Positions 26,719 through 38,402 of a stretch of DNA of 64,000 bases are shown piece by piece (within the stretch, counting starts at the first letter, position 1; every line of letters begins with the position of its first letter). The DNA lies in assembly GCA_945883235.1 (NCBI GenBank), contig CAMCXF010000003.1, positions 92,343-156,342 on the forward strand. The letters run 5' to 3'. Under the pieces are notes generated by a model that searched no databases, was not told the DNA's origin, and worked only from the letters and a program-made list of their open reading frames with translations. Source of the DNA: Phenylobacterium deserti (lineage in GTDB: Bacteria > Pseudomonadota > Alphaproteobacteria > Caulobacterales > Caulobacteraceae). The position numbers and the translations under genes were made by a program.

Positions 26719-27207
26719 CTAGGGGATCGTCACTTGCGCCGTCTTGTCGGCGTAGGCTTTCTTGGGGTCTGACCCGAGCAGCATCCGGATGCCGGCAAAG
26801 ACGCTGTTCTCATTGGGCCAGATCTGAAGGTTTTCGGCGTCAAAGCGCAGCAGCTGGAGATTGGGATCGTCCTTGCCGCCCTCGTACCAGGCCGCCACGA
26901 AGGGGTTCCACAGGCGCTCGATCATGGCGTGGTCGTTGTCAGCGCTCAGTTGGCCGGCGAGGTTGGCGTAAAGGTGATGACCCTTATCAACGAAGTGGGC
27001 GGTTGCCCGCTTAGTCTGGCCCAGCTGCCGCACGAGGTCTGTGTCCTTGGCCGAGAAGATATAGATTGGCCCTCGGCCTTCCTGTTCTGTCTGGGCGGTC
27101 ATCGGTTGGCCGACGCCGTCCTCAACACCGACGATGCCGAGCATCACGGTGCGGTCTGACTTTAGCGCCTTCCAGAACCTGGTTTCGATTTCAGCGTCGT
27201 TGGACAT
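26719..27207 (-). CDS. Pyridoxamine 5'-phosphate oxidase-like (general stress protein 26 type)
   Basis: The 162-residue flavin-fold protein has the pattern of the GS26 group: ETRFWKALKSDRTVMLGIVG, PIYIFSAKDTDLVRQL, HFVDKGHHLYANLAGQL, ERLWNPFVAAWYEGGKDDPNLQLLRF and ENSVFAGIRMLLG. Members bind FMN or FAD and are stress-linked, with uncertain substrates. ATG 27207 has AGGAGAG upstream and was preferred over the longer frame from 27240. Confidence 0.87.
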   Translation of the reverse strand: MSNDAEIETRFWKALKSDRTVMLGIVGVEDGVGQPMTAQTEQEGRGPIYIFSAKDTDLVRQLGQTKRATAHFVDKGHHLYANLAGQLSADNDHAMIERLWNPFVAAWYEGGKDDPNLQLLRFDAENLQIWPNENSVFAGIRMLLGSDPKKAYADKTAQVTIP

Positions 27208-27302
27208 AGGGCTCTCCTGCATGGTGTCCGGCACAAACACGCAGGCCGCCGAAGTGTTCCGTGGAAAGCTGAGACCGATTGTCGATCAGCCGGTTTGCGG
27301 GC

Positions 27303-27701
27303 CTATCCCGCAGCGGGCAGGCGCGCCAACGCCGCGCGCAGCTTTTCCGCCACGTCGGCGGCTGCAGTCTTGAGGGCCGGATTGTCAATCGTGGCCATGG
27401 AGGCCACAGGATCGATGACGGCCACTTCGAAGCGACCCTCGCCGATGTCCTGAACAATGACATTGCACGGCAACATGGTGCCCACCTTGTCATCCAGCAA
27501 CAGCGCCTCGTGGGCGAGCGCCGGGTTGCAGGCTCCCAGGATTAAGTATGGCCGGAAAACAACACCGAGCTTGCTCATCATGGTCTTGGCGATATCGATT
27601 TCGGTGATGACACCAAACCCTTCTCTGGCCAGGGCTTCGCGGACCGCAGTGACGGCCGCATGATAGGGGCTATTGATGGTTCTTGAGACGTAGTAGGTCA
27701 T
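27303..27701 (-). CDS. DUF302 family protein
   Basis: The 132-residue protein fits DUF302: TAVREALAREGFGVITEIDI, then LGVVFRPYLILGACNPALAHEALL, GTMLPCNVIVQDIGEGRFEVAVIDP. The conserved GACNP and LPCN cysteines are present. Its function is unknown. It precedes the flavodoxin-like protein in reverse order on the same strand, with a 78-bp gap. Confidence 0.88.
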   Translation of the reverse strand: MTYYVSRTINSPYHAAVTAVREALAREGFGVITEIDIAKTMMSKLGVVFRPYLILGACNPALAHEALLLDDKVGTMLPCNVIVQDIGEGRFEVAVIDPVASMATIDNPALKTAAADVAEKLRAALARLPAAG

Positions 27702-27779
27702 GTCGGGCGATCCAGGTGCTGGCTTGATCTACAGTGGGTCGGACGTTTCCCGGCCGAATTGACCGCGATCAAGCGGCCA

Positions 27780-28271
27780 TCAGAAAACGCCCAGTGCCAA
27801 TCCCGTCGCCATGGCCGCGCCCAGTTCTGCCGAGGGTGCAAGCTCGGTGTCGGTGAGATGCTTTGGTGCCAGGATCGCCTCGGGGGTCTGGGCATGGGTG
27901 CACAGGATGACCGGTTCGGCGATGGGTTTCAGCCGCCATCCCATTACGATCCGGGCCAGCTGCCGCGCCGCGCCCGTCCCGTCGCTGCCCGCAGCGATCA
28001 GGTGGGCGTAGGGGCGACCGTTCAGGCTGTCGAGGACGCCGTAGTGGGTGCGATCAAGGAAGGCTTTGAGTTCGCCCGAGAGGGCAGCCAGGTTTTCCGG
28101 GCCGGCGAAGATGTAACCGTCGGCTTTCAGCAGGTCTTCAACACTGGCGGCCTCCGCGGCCCTCAGTCGGACGTCGATGTCGAGTTCCCCCCGGGCGCCG
28201 CGCGCTGCCGCCTCGGCCATGGCTTGCGCGGCTCCGGTGCGCGAGTGCCAGACAATCAGGAGCTGTTTCAT
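27780..28271 (-). CDS. Flavodoxin-like/NAD(P)H-dependent oxidoreductase
   Basis: The 163-residue flavodoxin-fold protein has the FMN phosphate loop WHSRTGAAQAMAEA near the N-terminus and the ADGYIFAGPENLAALSGELKAFLDR segment typical of WrbA-like and FMN reductases. The 90s loop follows (LIAAGSDGTGAARQL). The electron donor and substrate are unknown. It is upstream of the DUF302 gene on the minus strand and divergent from the serine hydrolase at 28378. Confidence 0.82.
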   Translation of the reverse strand: MKQLLIVWHSRTGAAQAMAEAAARGARGELDIDVRLRAAEAASVEDLLKADGYIFAGPENLAALSGELKAFLDRTHYGVLDSLNGRPYAHLIAAGSDGTGAARQLARIVMGWRLKPIAEPVILCTHAQTPEAILAPKHLTDTELAPSAELGAAMATGLALGVF

Positions 28272-28377
28272 CCATCCAGTCTAGCTTGGTTGCAGGCTTG
28301 AAACCCACATCCGCTTGCACCGCGTGGCGGTCAGCCTAAAACTGGTTCTAACAAGCGTTTGGGCAGGGGATGAATAG

Positions 28378-29730
28378 ATGATCGCGCATACTCGATTTGC
28401 GGTGGCGCTGACCGCCGTATCACTGGCGCTCGCGCCGATGTCGGCTGGATATGCGCAGACGGCGAAGAAGGCAGCTGCGTCCAGGCCGATGGCGCTTTCG
28501 CCGGCGGCCAGCCCTGAATCTCTTGGCTTTGACAGTGCGAGACTTGCCAGGCTCGACGCTTACATGGCCGGCACCGTCGCCAACGGCCGCGTCGCCGGCA
28601 TGACCACCCTGTTGGCGCGCCACGGAAAGGTGGTCTCGTTCAAGACCTACGGGAAGGCCAGCCTCGAGACCGGCGCGCCGATGACCAAGGACGCGATCTT
28701 CCGCATCTATTCCATGAGCAAGCCCATCACGGGCGTTGCGATGATGTTGCTGTTCGAAGAGGGCAAATGGCGTCTCGATGATCCGGTCACCCGCTATATT
28801 CCGGAATTCAAGACCCTGAGGGTCATGAAGGGCACTGACAGCGTCGGCGCACCGATCCTGGAGGACATGAAGCGTCCGCCCACCATGCGCGAGATCATGA
28901 GCCACACGGCTGGCTTCGGTTACGGCCTGCAGGACGAGCATCCGGTCGACAAGATGTATCGCGAAAAGCGCGTACTGGGCTCCAATGGCCTGAAGGAGAT
29001 GATCGACCGCACGGCGACCATCCCTCTGGTCTACCAGCCCGGGACCTCGTGGCGGTATTCGTCCTCGGTCGATATCCAGGGTTACATCGTGGAAAAGCTA
29101 AGCGGTCAGACGCTCGGGGCCTTCATGGAAAGCCGGATCTTCAAGCCCTTGAAGATGACGGACACCGCATTCTTTGTTCCCGCCGGTAAGGCCAGTCGGT
29201 TGGCCGAGGTCTATGCGGCAAACCGCGAGACCGGCAAGATAGAGGCCGCGCGGAAAGTGTTCGGTAATGACATGCCGACCTATCTGACCCAGCCGGCCAT
29301 GGAGTCTGGCGGCGGCGGCCTGGTCGGCACGACCATGGACTATGCTCGCTTCAGCCAGATGATCCTCAACAAGGGTGAACTGGACGGGGTGCGTTTGCTG
29401 GCCCCGTCGTCGGTCGAGCTGATGGGAACCAACGTCATTCCCAAGGATGTGCTGGTGAATTCCAACGGCACCTCTGGATCACGGTTCAACGAGGCGGTGG
29501 GCTTTGGCCTGGACTTCATGGTGGTCAGTGATGCGCGCGCTGCGGGCACCAATCAGGGCGATGGTAGTCTGAGCTGGGGCGGCGCTGCAGGCACCTGGTT
29601 CTGGGTCGATCCCACCAACGACCTGATCTTCGTGGGCATGATCCAGCGAATGGGCGGCAGTGGTGGCGACGATCTGGGCGGCATGGCGCGGGCCCTGACC
29701 TATCAGGCGTTGATCCATCCGGAAAAGTAG
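28378..29730 (+). CDS. Exported serine hydrolase, EstB-like beta-lactamase family
   Basis: The 450-residue protein has a Sec signal peptide (about 24 residues). The nucleophile is in SMSKP (SxxK), the tyrosine in [19 protein letters not shown] (YSx), and the C-terminal box in [15 protein letters not shown] (WGG in place of KTG). These features fit the EstB-type esterase branch of class C beta-lactamase-like enzymes, which hydrolyse esters more often than lactams. The ATG follows GGGGATGAATAG. The substrate is unknown. Confidence 0.88.
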   Translation: MIAHTRFAVALTAVSLALAPMSAGYAQTAKKAAASRPMALSPAASPESLGFDSARLARLDAYMAGTVANGRVAGMTTLLARHGKVVSFKTYGKASLETGAPMTKDAIFRIYSMSKPITGVAMMLLFEEGKWRLDDPVTRYIPEFKTLRVMKGTDSVGAPILEDMKRPPTMREIMSHTAGFGYGLQDEHPVDKMYREKRVLGSNGLKEMIDRTATIPLVYQPGTSWRYSSSVDIQGYIVEKLSGQTLGAFMESRIFKPLKMTDTAFFVPAGKASRLAEVYAANRETGKIEAARKVFGNDMPTYLTQPAMESGGGGLVGTTMDYARFSQMILNKGELDGVRLLAPSSVELMGTNVIPKDVLVNSNGTSGSRFNEAVGFGLDFMVVSDARAAGTNQGDGSLSWGGAAGTWFWVDPTNDLIFVGMIQRMGGSGGDDLGGMARALTYQALIHPEK

Positions 29731-29831
29731 ACCCCGCAATCGGGGCGCGGACGGGGGAGCATTTCCTTGACATTCGGGGGGGTACATGCGCCCTTCCGCG
29801 CCTCACAAATCAGTTGAATTCCCCCGAGAAA

Positions 29832-31610
29832 ATGCACGCTTACCGCTCTCATACCTGCGGCGCGCTTCGCGCCGACGACACTGGCAAGACGGTACGACTG
29901 TCCGGCTGGATACACCGCAAGCGTGACCATGGCGGGCTCATGTTCGTGGACCTGCGTGACCACTACGGCCTCACCCAGCTTGTGATCAGCCCCGAGACGC
30001 CGGGATTCAACGTCATCGAGCGCCTGCGTGCCGAGAGCGTCATCCGCGTGGATGGTGAGGTTGTGGCCCGCTCGCCCGAGACCCAGAACACCAACCTTCC
30101 CACCGGTGGGGTCGAGATTCGTGTGCGCGAGCTCACGGTGCTGTCGGAGGCCTCCGAGTTGCCGCTGCCGGTGTTTGGCGAACCTGACTATCCTGAAGAG
30201 ATCCGGCTGAAGAACCGACATCTGGATCTGCGGCGCGAGACCTTGCACCGTAACATCGTGCTGCGGTCCAAGGTCGTCCATTCGATCCGCAACCGGATGA
30301 TCGGGCAGGGGTTTCTGGAATTCCAGACGCCGATCCTGACGGCCAGTTCGCCGGAAGGCGCGCGCGACTTCCTGGTGCCGTCGCGTCTGCACCCGACGAA
30401 ATTCTACGCCCTGCCGCAGGCACCCCAGCAGTTCAAGCAGCTGTTGATGGTCTCGGGCTTTGATCGCTATTTCCAGATCGCACCCTGCTTCCGCGATGAG
30501 GACCTGCGCGCCGACCGCAGCCTGGAGTTCTACCAGCTCGACGTCGAGATGAGCTTTGTCACCCAGGACGATGTGTTCGCAGCCATCGAACCGGTAATGC
30601 ACGGTGTGTTCGAAGAGTTTGCGAACGGCAAGCCGGTGACGCCCTATCCATTCCCGCGCGTGCCCTATCGCGAGTGCATGGCGAAGTACGGCACGGACAA
30701 GCCCGACCTACGCAACCCCATAATCATGCAGGACGTGTCCGATCCATTCCGCGGCGGCGGCTTTGGTCTGTTTGCGCGAATCCTCGAAGACAGGAAGAAC
30801 GCCGTCTGGGCGATCCCGGCACCCAAGGGCGGCTCACGCGCCTTCTGCGACCGCATGAACAGCTGGGCGCAGGGCGAGGGCCAGCCGGGTCTTGGCTACA
30901 TCTTCTGGAGCGAAGACCAGGGCGGCTGGGGCGGCCCGATCGCCAAGAACCTGGGGCCTGAAAAGACCGACGCCGTCATGACCCAGATCGGAATGGGGCA
31001 GGGCGACGCTGCTTTCTTCGTCGCCGGCGATCCGAAGGTATTTGTGAAGTTTGCCGGCGCAGCGCGGACCAAAGTGGGCACAGACCTCAAGCTGGTCGAC
31101 GAGGACCGTTTCGAATTCGTCTGGATCGTCGATTTCCCGATGTTCGAGATGAACGAAGAGACCAACCACGTCGATTTCAGTCACAATCCGTTCTCGATGC
31201 CGCAGGGCGAGCTGGAAGCTCTCAACACCAAAGATCCCCTCGATATCCTCGCCTATCAGTACGACATCGTCTGCAATGGCTATGAGCTATGCTCCGGCGC
31301 GGTACGCAACCATCTGCCAGAGATCATGGTCCGGGCGTTCGAGATCGCGGGTTACAACGAGAGCGTCGTCGAGGAGCAGTTCGGCGGCATGCTGAACGCG
31401 TTCCGCCATGGCGCGCCGCCGCACGGTGGTCTGGCCCCCGGCATTGACCGGATCGTCATGCTGCTGGCCGGTCAGACCGCGATCCGCGAGGTCATCGCCT
31501 TCCCGCTGAACCAGCAGGGTCAGGACCTGATGATGAATGCGCCCTCAGAAGTCGAGGACAAGCAACTCAAAGAGCTGAGTATCCGGCTAGCTCCCCAACT
31601 CAAGATCTGA
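29832..31610 (+). CDS. aspS: Aspartyl-tRNA synthetase
   Basis: This class II synthetase charges tRNA-Asp and, in many alphaproteobacteria that lack AsnRS, also tRNA-Asn. The 592-residue protein begins [12 protein letters not shown]. The OB-fold anticodon-binding domain comes first, class II motif 2 is in [10 protein letters not shown], the bacterial GAD insertion is in the middle, and motif 3 ends in [14 protein letters not shown] preferred ATG 29832 over the in-frame TTG at 29814. It is convergent with the pentapeptide gene. Confidence 0.95.
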   Translation: MHAYRSHTCGALRADDTGKTVRLSGWIHRKRDHGGLMFVDLRDHYGLTQLVISPETPGFNVIERLRAESVIRVDGEVVARSPETQNTNLPTGGVEIRVRELTVLSEASELPLPVFGEPDYPEEIRLKNRHLDLRRETLHRNIVLRSKVVHSIRNRMIGQGFLEFQTPILTASSPEGARDFLVPSRLHPTKFYALPQAPQQFKQLLMVSGFDRYFQIAPCFRDEDLRADRSLEFYQLDVEMSFVTQDDVFAAIEPVMHGVFEEFANGKPVTPYPFPRVPYRECMAKYGTDKPDLRNPIIMQDVSDPFRGGGFGLFARILEDRKNAVWAIPAPKGGSRAFCDRMNSWAQGEGQPGLGYIFWSEDQGGWGGPIAKNLGPEKTDAVMTQIGMGQGDAAFFVAGDPKVFVKFAGAARTKVGTDLKLVDEDRFEFVWIVDFPMFEMNEETNHVDFSHNPFSMPQGELEALNTKDPLDILAYQYDIVCNGYELCSGAVRNHLPEIMVRAFEIAGYNESVVEEQFGGMLNAFRHGAPPHGGLAPGIDRIVMLLAGQTAIREVIAFPLNQQGQDLMMNAPSEVEDKQLKELSIRLAPQLKI

Positions 31611-31636
31611 GCCGAAACGCTCGAGCGTCGAACGCA

Positions 31637-32575
31637 CTACCGAATCCCGCGACAGGTTCGTGGAACCAGCCCGCGCGGCAAACGGGTTCCAGGGCCTGAG
31701 CAGGCGTCGTCGATCTGGTTCTGGGTCAGTCCGAGTGCGTTGGACAGATCGGCACCGGCCAGTGCTGCGCGCGACAGATCCGTGTCGTGGAAGTCAGCGC
31801 CCTCAAACCTTGCATTTGCGAGGCTGGCACCCGTTAAGTCCGCCGACCTGAACGAGGCACGCGCGAACTCACCGCCCGTCAGGGACGCACTCTCGAGTTT
31901 TGCGTCACGAAAGTTGGCACCGGAAGCGTCTGCGCGACTGAAAGCGGCACCTCTCAGGTCTGCGGACCGAAAACCAGCATCGACAAGTCGAGCGCCCGAG
32001 AAGTTCGCGCCGGCGGCGCTGATGTCGCGCAGTTGGGCTCGGGACAGATCGGCGCGTTCGAAGGAGACGCCACGCAGCGTGGCCGAGCGCAGGACGGTGC
32101 CAATCATGGTGGCACCCCGAAACGCCGTCCCGCTGGTCTTGGCGTCCGAAAAGTCAGCCAGCGACAAGGTCGCGCCGCTAAAGGTCACGCCCATCGCATT
32201 GGTCGATGTCAGCAAGGCGCTGGTCAGGTTGGCACCGGCAAAGCTGGTGCCGCTTATGGTCGAGTCCCGCAGATCAGCCTTTGTCAGGTTTGCGCCGGTG
32301 AAGTTTGAAGCAAACAGCCGGGCGTCGCGGAGGCTGGCACCGGTCAGGTTGGCGCCGGAAAAGTTCGCGCCTGTGATCCGGGCGTTGGACATGTTTCGGC
32401 CTGCCAGTTCGCAACTCTTGCAGGCCCCCCCGAAGGACGTGAGACGTGACACTTCCCGATCACCGGCCACAGCAGCAGACGCCGTCGGGAGGACCGCGAG
32501 TGCTGTGGCGGCGACGACCAGAAGGGGGGCAAGGCGCATCATGGAGCGTGCAAAACCTCGGAGTTCAGGCAACAT
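31637..32575 (-). CDS. Exported pentapeptide-repeat protein
   Basis: The 312-residue protein has a signal peptide (LLVVAATALAVLPTASA). After a Cys pair (CKSC), about 40 tandem pentapeptides of the A(D/N)LXX type run from residue 60 to 285 (ANFSGANLTGASLRDARLF and so on). These form a right-handed quadrilateral beta-helix. The C-terminal segment has one Cys. The start is either ATG 32575 or the ATG pair at 32542/32539. Periplasmic or surface pentapeptide proteins have no common function, and a Qnr-like gyrase role is unlikely given the signal peptide. Confidence 0.85.
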   Translation of the reverse strand: MLPELRGFARSMMRLAPLLVVAATALAVLPTASAAVAGDREVSRLTSFGGACKSCELAGRNMSNARITGANFSGANLTGASLRDARLFASNFTGANLTKADLRDSTISGTSFAGANLTSALLTSTNAMGVTFSGATLSLADFSDAKTSGTAFRGATMIGTVLRSATLRGVSFERADLSRAQLRDISAAGANFSGARLVDAGFRSADLRGAAFSRADASGANFRDAKLESASLTGGEFARASFRSADLTGASLANARFEGADFHDTDLSRAALAGADLSNALGLTQNQIDDACSGPGTRLPRGLVPRTCRGIR

Positions 32576-32629
32576 CTCTGCCCGCCGTGGTCCGTTGGTG
32601 CCACTTAAATCGCGGTAATTCTTGAGGAC

Positions 32630-35071
32630 TTAACCGGCCTGGCCCTCTGGAGCACGTCCTGCACGGGTCCCGCAGGTCTCGCAGATCATCGCCTGACCCT
32701 TGCGCACGACGGCTATGTCCCCGCAGCCCGCGCACACCTCCGCATCGCGCAAGGCGGCAGGACCAGAATCTCTGTTTGCACTGGGCAGGAAGACCAGATT
32801 GTCCGGTGCGGCACCCCGCGCAAACCCTCGCGAAATAAACCGCGAGGCGGGTTGTGGCTCTTCTGTGGAGACGGCATCGGCCTTGCCATGGCCCAGGCCG
32901 TCGGCGTTCAGTTCTCTCGGGTCGGCGTTACCCAGGTCATCGCGTCCCAGGTAGCTGATGCCCAGCTCGCGGAAGATGTAGTCAAGGATCGAGGTCGCTG
33001 ATTTGACCGTATCGTTTCCAGTGACCGGACCCGCAGGTTCGAACCGGGTGAAGACAAAGGCGTCGACAAAATCCTCCAAGGGTACGCCATGCTGGAGGCC
33101 GATAGAGATGGACACCGCAAAGTTGTTCATCAGCGACCGGAAAGCGGCACCTTCCTTGTGCATGTCGATGAAAATCTCACCCAGCTCGCCGTCGTCGTAC
33201 TCCCCGGTGTGGAGATAGACCTTGTGCCCGCCGACACTGGCCTTCTGGATATAGCCTTTCCGGCGGTCGGGCAGTTTGCGGCGCGTGCGATCGCGTTCGA
33301 TGATCCGCTCCACGACGCGCGGTTCCGGATCAGGCGCGGGTGCGCGCACGGCCAGGTCCGCAACCGCTGGCACGTCGAACTGCACCATCGCCGGCGGCGC
33401 CTCACGCCTGATCCTGATGGCGACATCACGCGCGCTCAGGGCGACCTCCACAGCCTGGAGATCAGACTGCCAGGGTAGAGCGAGTTCAAGCACTGGCGGG
33501 ACATCCAGAACCGTTGCGATAGCGTGCAGCATGGCCACCTGCGCCTCAACGCCCAATTCAGCCGCGTTTCGCAGGGTGCTGCGTTGGGATTCTGTGAAGG
33601 AGCCGGCACTGGCCAGCGTGTTGGTACCCAGAACAAAGGCCTCGGCTTCAGCAACATCGACATCGGAGAAACCGGCGAGTGCGAGGATATCCAGCTCTGG
33701 ATCTTCCAGTTCCGCGGGTGTCGCACCCAGTACATCGCGCACAAATCCCGCGCCCACGATGTGTGACGCGAAGGCGTCGGACAGCGTCCTGACAAACGGC
33801 AGTTCCGCCTGTGCCGCGCCGACCTCCAGATCGGTGAAACCTGCCGCAGCCAATGTCTGCGCATTCACGCGGGGAGCGTCGGCCAGGGTGCGGTGCCCCA
33901 GCACCGTCGACAACGCGACATCAAGATCGCAGTCCAAGGCCTTCAAACCCAGAATCGCAGCTTCGGACAGCACGCGCACAACCTCACCATCGGAGGTTTC
34001 CGCAACGGTGGAGGGCCCGGTCCACGGCGCCGCATCGAGACGCGCACCAAGGCGAAGCGCGATTTCCGGATCCGAGACCAGCCCCAGTCGAACATCCAGG
34101 TCTAGGCCGCTGACGGCTTGCCTTGCGGAGATGAACAGATTTTTGACGGCCTGACGGGCCGGCTCAGTGTCGTAGTCGAACCCCTGGGCGACCAGCCAGT
34201 CACCGATGCCGCCCAAAGCCAGCATCAGTGGCCCCTCGGACTCCGCGGCCAGCGCCGTGACTGCCAGATTGATCGTGGCGGCAAAGGCCACGTCGTCAAA
34301 ACCGCCATCACGCCAAAGTCCCACGAGTTCCAGCCCCGCGATCGGCAACTTCGCGGCCTCGGCAAGGGTTTCCGCGTCTTGTCGCGAGCGCGCCGCGATG
34401 ACGCGCCCGGTGGTCCAGACGGCGCGGGTGAGCGAGGGCGTAGGAACATTCACCGCCACGACGGGTGTCGTGGGGGCGGCAGCGGGGGCGGAACACACCC
34501 AGTCGCTCTCGCCCGCCCGGGCGAGGACAATGGCGTCCATGAGGGTCGCGTCCGAAACGCCGACCGCGCGGGCGGCTTCAGCGGCGCGCGCCAGGCTGGT
34601 GTTGCGCCGGGGGTCTGCACAGGCATCAGGTGCGCCTTCGCAGCGCAAGACGGCGTCCATGACCGACTGAAGACGCGCCCCTATGGCACCCGCTGCGGCG
34701 CTGGCCGCTTCACGCTCGCGATGGGTGGCCGTCAAGCGCTCCAGTTCATCGTGGCCAGGGTCCAGAATCTTGAGGGGTACGGCTTCGGGAGAAAGGGCGA
34801 TCACGCCCCGTTGCATGGCTTCAGCGATGGCCTCGCGGAATCGGGTGCGGGCGCGCAGGTCTTTGGTCAACCCTTTGGCTTGTGCCTTGCTGGCCAGATC
34901 ATAGGCATACTGCTGTATGGCTGCTGCCAGATCGGTCTGACCGCCGGCCCAGTCAATCCACGCCTCAACCCGAGCGTTCGTGAAGTGCGCGGGTGCCTCG
35001 ACCTCGACCAGCCGATCACCCAGTTCCAGGGTTCGCCCTTCGATTCCCGCGCGCGACGTGTCCGTGCCCAT
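32630..35071 (-). CDS. NrdJ-related TSCPD-domain protein without visible catalytic core
   Basis: The 813-residue protein has a C-terminal part (from about residue 600) that matches the end of B12-dependent class II ribonucleotide reductases: [69 protein letters not shown], and a final CxxC-x(n)-CxxC zinc ribbon. The N-terminal 550 residues are Ala-rich and do not show the NPCGE-type or other catalytic cysteine motifs. It looks like a non-catalytic NrdJ relative. ATG 35071 has GGGAG upstream. A longer frame to 35203 is unlikely. No cobalamin riboswitch was seen. Confidence 0.65.
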   Translation of the reverse strand: MGTDTSRAGIEGRTLELGDRLVEVEAPAHFTNARVEAWIDWAGGQTDLAAAIQQYAYDLASKAQAKGLTKDLRARTRFREAIAEAMQRGVIALSPEAVPLKILDPGHDELERLTATHREREAASAAAGAIGARLQSVMDAVLRCEGAPDACADPRRNTSLARAAEAARAVGVSDATLMDAIVLARAGESDWVCSAPAAAPTTPVVAVNVPTPSLTRAVWTTGRVIAARSRQDAETLAEAAKLPIAGLELVGLWRDGGFDDVAFAATINLAVTALAAESEGPLMLALGGIGDWLVAQGFDYDTEPARQAVKNLFISARQAVSGLDLDVRLGLVSDPEIALRLGARLDAAPWTGPSTVAETSDGEVVRVLSEAAILGLKALDCDLDVALSTVLGHRTLADAPRVNAQTLAAAGFTDLEVGAAQAELPFVRTLSDAFASHIVGAGFVRDVLGATPAELEDPELDILALAGFSDVDVAEAEAFVLGTNTLASAGSFTESQRSTLRNAAELGVEAQVAMLHAIATVLDVPPVLELALPWQSDLQAVEVALSARDVAIRIRREAPPAMVQFDVPAVADLAVRAPAPDPEPRVVERIIERDRTRRKLPDRRKGYIQKASVGGHKVYLHTGEYDDGELGEIFIDMHKEGAAFRSLMNNFAVSISIGLQHGVPLEDFVDAFVFTRFEPAGPVTGNDTVKSATSILDYIFRELGISYLGRDDLGNADPRELNADGLGHGKADAVSTEEPQPASRFISRGFARGAAPDNLVFLPSANRDSGPAALRDAEVCAGCGDIAVVRKGQAMICETCGTRAGRAPEGQAG

Positions 35072-35251
35072 GGCCGACTCCCTCAGACGAGGGAGCGTAA
35101 GCGTGGCCGCCGTGAACAGGCAATAGATGTTGCGTGCACCGCACCCGTCGTCCCCAACATATTGCGGAATTGCTGGTTTTTGCCGGCCGCTGGACGCCCT
35201 CAAGGCCGGCCCCTATAGTCCCGCCCGATCAAGCTCACAGAGAGTCTCCAA

Positions 35252-35656
35252 TTGTCCGTGCTGAAGACGATCTTCACCTGGTGGAACGGTGCCACGACCG
35301 GCATCTATTTCACCATTGCCAGAAGCGGCCGTTTCGTCGGCGCTGACGAACTCGGCAACCGCTATTTTGAAGCGCGGAATGATCTCGACAGCTATGACCG
35401 CGGGCGCAAAAGACGCTGGGTGATCTACAAGGGTTATGCCGACGCCTCGAAGGTGACACCGGATTGGCATGGCTGGCTTCGCTATACGTTCGATGAACCG
35501 CCGACGGTCGAGCCCTTCGTGATCAAATCCTGGGAGAAGGGCCATCTGCCCAACCTGACCGGCACCATTCACGCGCGGCGTCCGCAAGGTGCCATATCGC
35601 AGGGTGGCGACCGGCAGGCCGCGACGGGCGACTACGAGGCGTGGAAGCCCGAATAG
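35252..35656 (+). CDS. NDUFA12-type NADH:quinone oxidoreductase accessory subunit
   Basis: The 134-residue protein is the alphaproteobacterial/mitochondrial complex I accessory subunit (B17.2, NDUFA12). The signature reads FTWWNGATTGIYFTIARSG, FVGADELGNRYFE, RWVIYKGYADASKVTPDWHGWLRY and a C-terminal tail with YEAWKPE. It sits on the peripheral arm of complex I. The start is TTG 35252 (a GTG at 35258 is an alternative). It is directly upstream of the DUF2155 gene, the usual alphaproteobacterial arrangement. Confidence 0.92.
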   Translation: MSVLKTIFTWWNGATTGIYFTIARSGRFVGADELGNRYFEARNDLDSYDRGRKRRWVIYKGYADASKVTPDWHGWLRYTFDEPPTVEPFVIKSWEKGHLPNLTGTIHARRPQGAISQGGDRQAATGDYEAWKPE

Positions 35657-35658
35657 CC

Positions 35659-36426
35659 GTGACACCCCTTCGCACCTCGCCCCGACGATTGCGCCACACG
35701 GGCTTTGGCGCATTGGCGGCTGTGTTGGCGCCTGGCATCGTCTCGGCACAGCCGGTCCCGACCGCAGCGGTCGCCCCGAATGCGCCCGTTGCGCCGACGG
35801 AGAGCGTTCCTGCGCCCGAGGAGGCCCCACCTGCGTCCGTCGCGACACCAACAGCCGTGCCGACGGCAGCGCCTGTGGCTGATCAGGATGTCGCGCCCGC
35901 GGTTGCCCCAAAGGAACGGGTGGCTGAAAAGCCGGTCGAGACGATTGTGCGACGTGAACGATACAACATCGCCGTGCTGCAAGCGCTCGACAAGGTCACA
36001 GCTGAGACCCTCAGGTTCGAGGCCGAGGTCGGTCGCCCGGTTCGTTGGAAAGGCCTGGTCTTCACGGTCAGCGCTTGCGAGCGTTCCGCCCCCAATGAAC
36101 CGATCGAGGACGCAATTGTCTATCTGACCATCGATGCTCAACCCCGACCCCAGCCGGGTCGGCCCAGTCCGCCCCCGCGAGGCGCATTCAAGGGATGGAT
36201 GTTTGCGTCGTCGCCGGGCCTGAACCCGGTGCAGCACGCCAGTTACGACGCCTGGGCGATCAGTTGCAGGACCAATGCGCCGGTCAAGCCGGTTGCCGCC
36301 GTTGCGGTACGCTCTCCTGCAGTCAAAGCGGCACCGATGGCATCTGTAAAGCCTGCGCCTGTTGCACCAGCAGCCAAGCCGCCTGCCGAACCCGCCCCGG
36401 TCCCCGCGGCTGCTGTCACCCCATAG
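35659..36426 (+). CDS. DUF2155 protein, overlapping aat antisense
   Basis: This exported protein of about 255 residues has a signal peptide ([16 protein letters not shown]), a Pro/Ala-rich spacer and the DUF2155 domain. The domain reads [42 protein letters not shown], then [26 protein letters not shown] Pro/Ala-rich tail follows. GTG 35659 directly follows the NDUFA12 stop. Other starts (GTG 35641) would overlap that gene. Its last 184 bases, covering the end of the domain and the tail, lie antisense to the end of aat. The function is unknown. Confidence 0.8.
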   Translation: MTPLRTSPRRLRHTGFGALAAVLAPGIVSAQPVPTAAVAPNAPVAPTESVPAPEEAPPASVATPTAVPTAAPVADQDVAPAVAPKERVAEKPVETIVRRERYNIAVLQALDKVTAETLRFEAEVGRPVRWKGLVFTVSACERSAPNEPIEDAIVYLTIDAQPRPQPGRPSPPPRGAFKGWMFASSPGLNPVQHASYDAWAISCRTNAPVKPVAAVAVRSPAVKAAPMASVKPAPVAPAAKPPAEPAPVPAAAVTP

Positions 36427-37013
36427 AACGCGGCTGGCACCGCCAGGGCTGACTTCAGGCGTCTCTGATACTGCGAACGGGTGATCTCTTCCGCCCCGAA
36501 CTGGGTCAGGTGCTCGGTCATGAACTGGGCGTCGAGGAGCCGATATCCGAATGCGATCAAACGTCCGACCAGATGGACCAAGGCCACTTTCGACGCATCC
36601 CGGCGGCGTGAGAACATGCTTTCGCCAAAGAAGGCTCCGCCCATGGAAACGCCGTAGAGGCCGCCCACCAGTTGGTCATCCAGCCAGCACTCCACGCTGT
36701 GGGCGTGTCCGTGTCGATGAAGCTCCAGATAGAGCGCCTCGATCGGCCGATTGATCCAGGTCTCGGTTCGACCCGGCCCTGACGCGGCGCAGGCCAGAAC
36801 AACCTCGTGAAAGGCCGTGTCGACACGCACCTCGAAGGGATCTGCCCGCACCGTGCGTGCCATGCGCCGCGACACGTGAAACCGGGTCAGCGGAATGACC
36901 CCGCGGCGTTCCGGATCGATCAGGAAGACCTGCGAGTCCTCTCGCGCGTCAGCCATCGGGAAGACGCCCCGCGCATAGCAGTCGAGAAGATCGCCGACGT
37001 CAAACACAGACAT
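36243..37013 (-). CDS. aat: Leucyl/phenylalanyl-tRNA--protein transferase
   Basis: The enzyme adds Leu or Phe to N-terminal Arg/Lys of proteins (N-degron pathway). The 256-residue protein has the family blocks [87 protein letters not shown] and [19 protein letters not shown]. It ends LQLIAQAS, similar to the QTS-type tail of alphaproteobacterial Aat. Between core and tail is a Gly/Ala/Thr-rich linker of about 45 residues, read from DNA that codes for the Pro/Ala tail of DUF2155 on the other strand. Confidence 0.93.
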   Translation of the reverse strand: MSVFDVGDLLDCYARGVFPMADAREDSQVFLIDPERRGVIPLTRFHVSRRMARTVRADPFEVRVDTAFHEVVLACAASGPGRTETWINRPIEALYLELHRHGHAHSVECWLDDQLVGGLYGVSMGGAFFGESMFSRRRDASKVALVHLVGRLIAFGYRLLDAQFMTEHLTQFGAEEITRSQYQRRLKSALAVPAAFYGVTAAAGTGAGSAGGLAAGATGAGFTDAIGAALTAGERTATAATGLTGALVLQLIAQAS

Positions 37014-37051
37014 GAACGTCGTCTAGCCGATCAATCCTGGCTTGACCTGGC

Positions 37052-38398
<1,347 letters not shown>

Positions 38399-38402
38399 GG
38401 CG

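Noticed and set aside
34118..35218. A plus-strand frame of 366 codons over the NrdJ-like gene
   Set aside because: It is a shadow of the real minus-strand coding sequence. That gene has matching family motifs and a ribosome-binding site.
35072..35251. Cobalamin riboswitch upstream of the NrdJ-like gene
   Set aside because: No B12-box (GCCACTG-like) or long structured leader is visible in the 180 bp before the gene.
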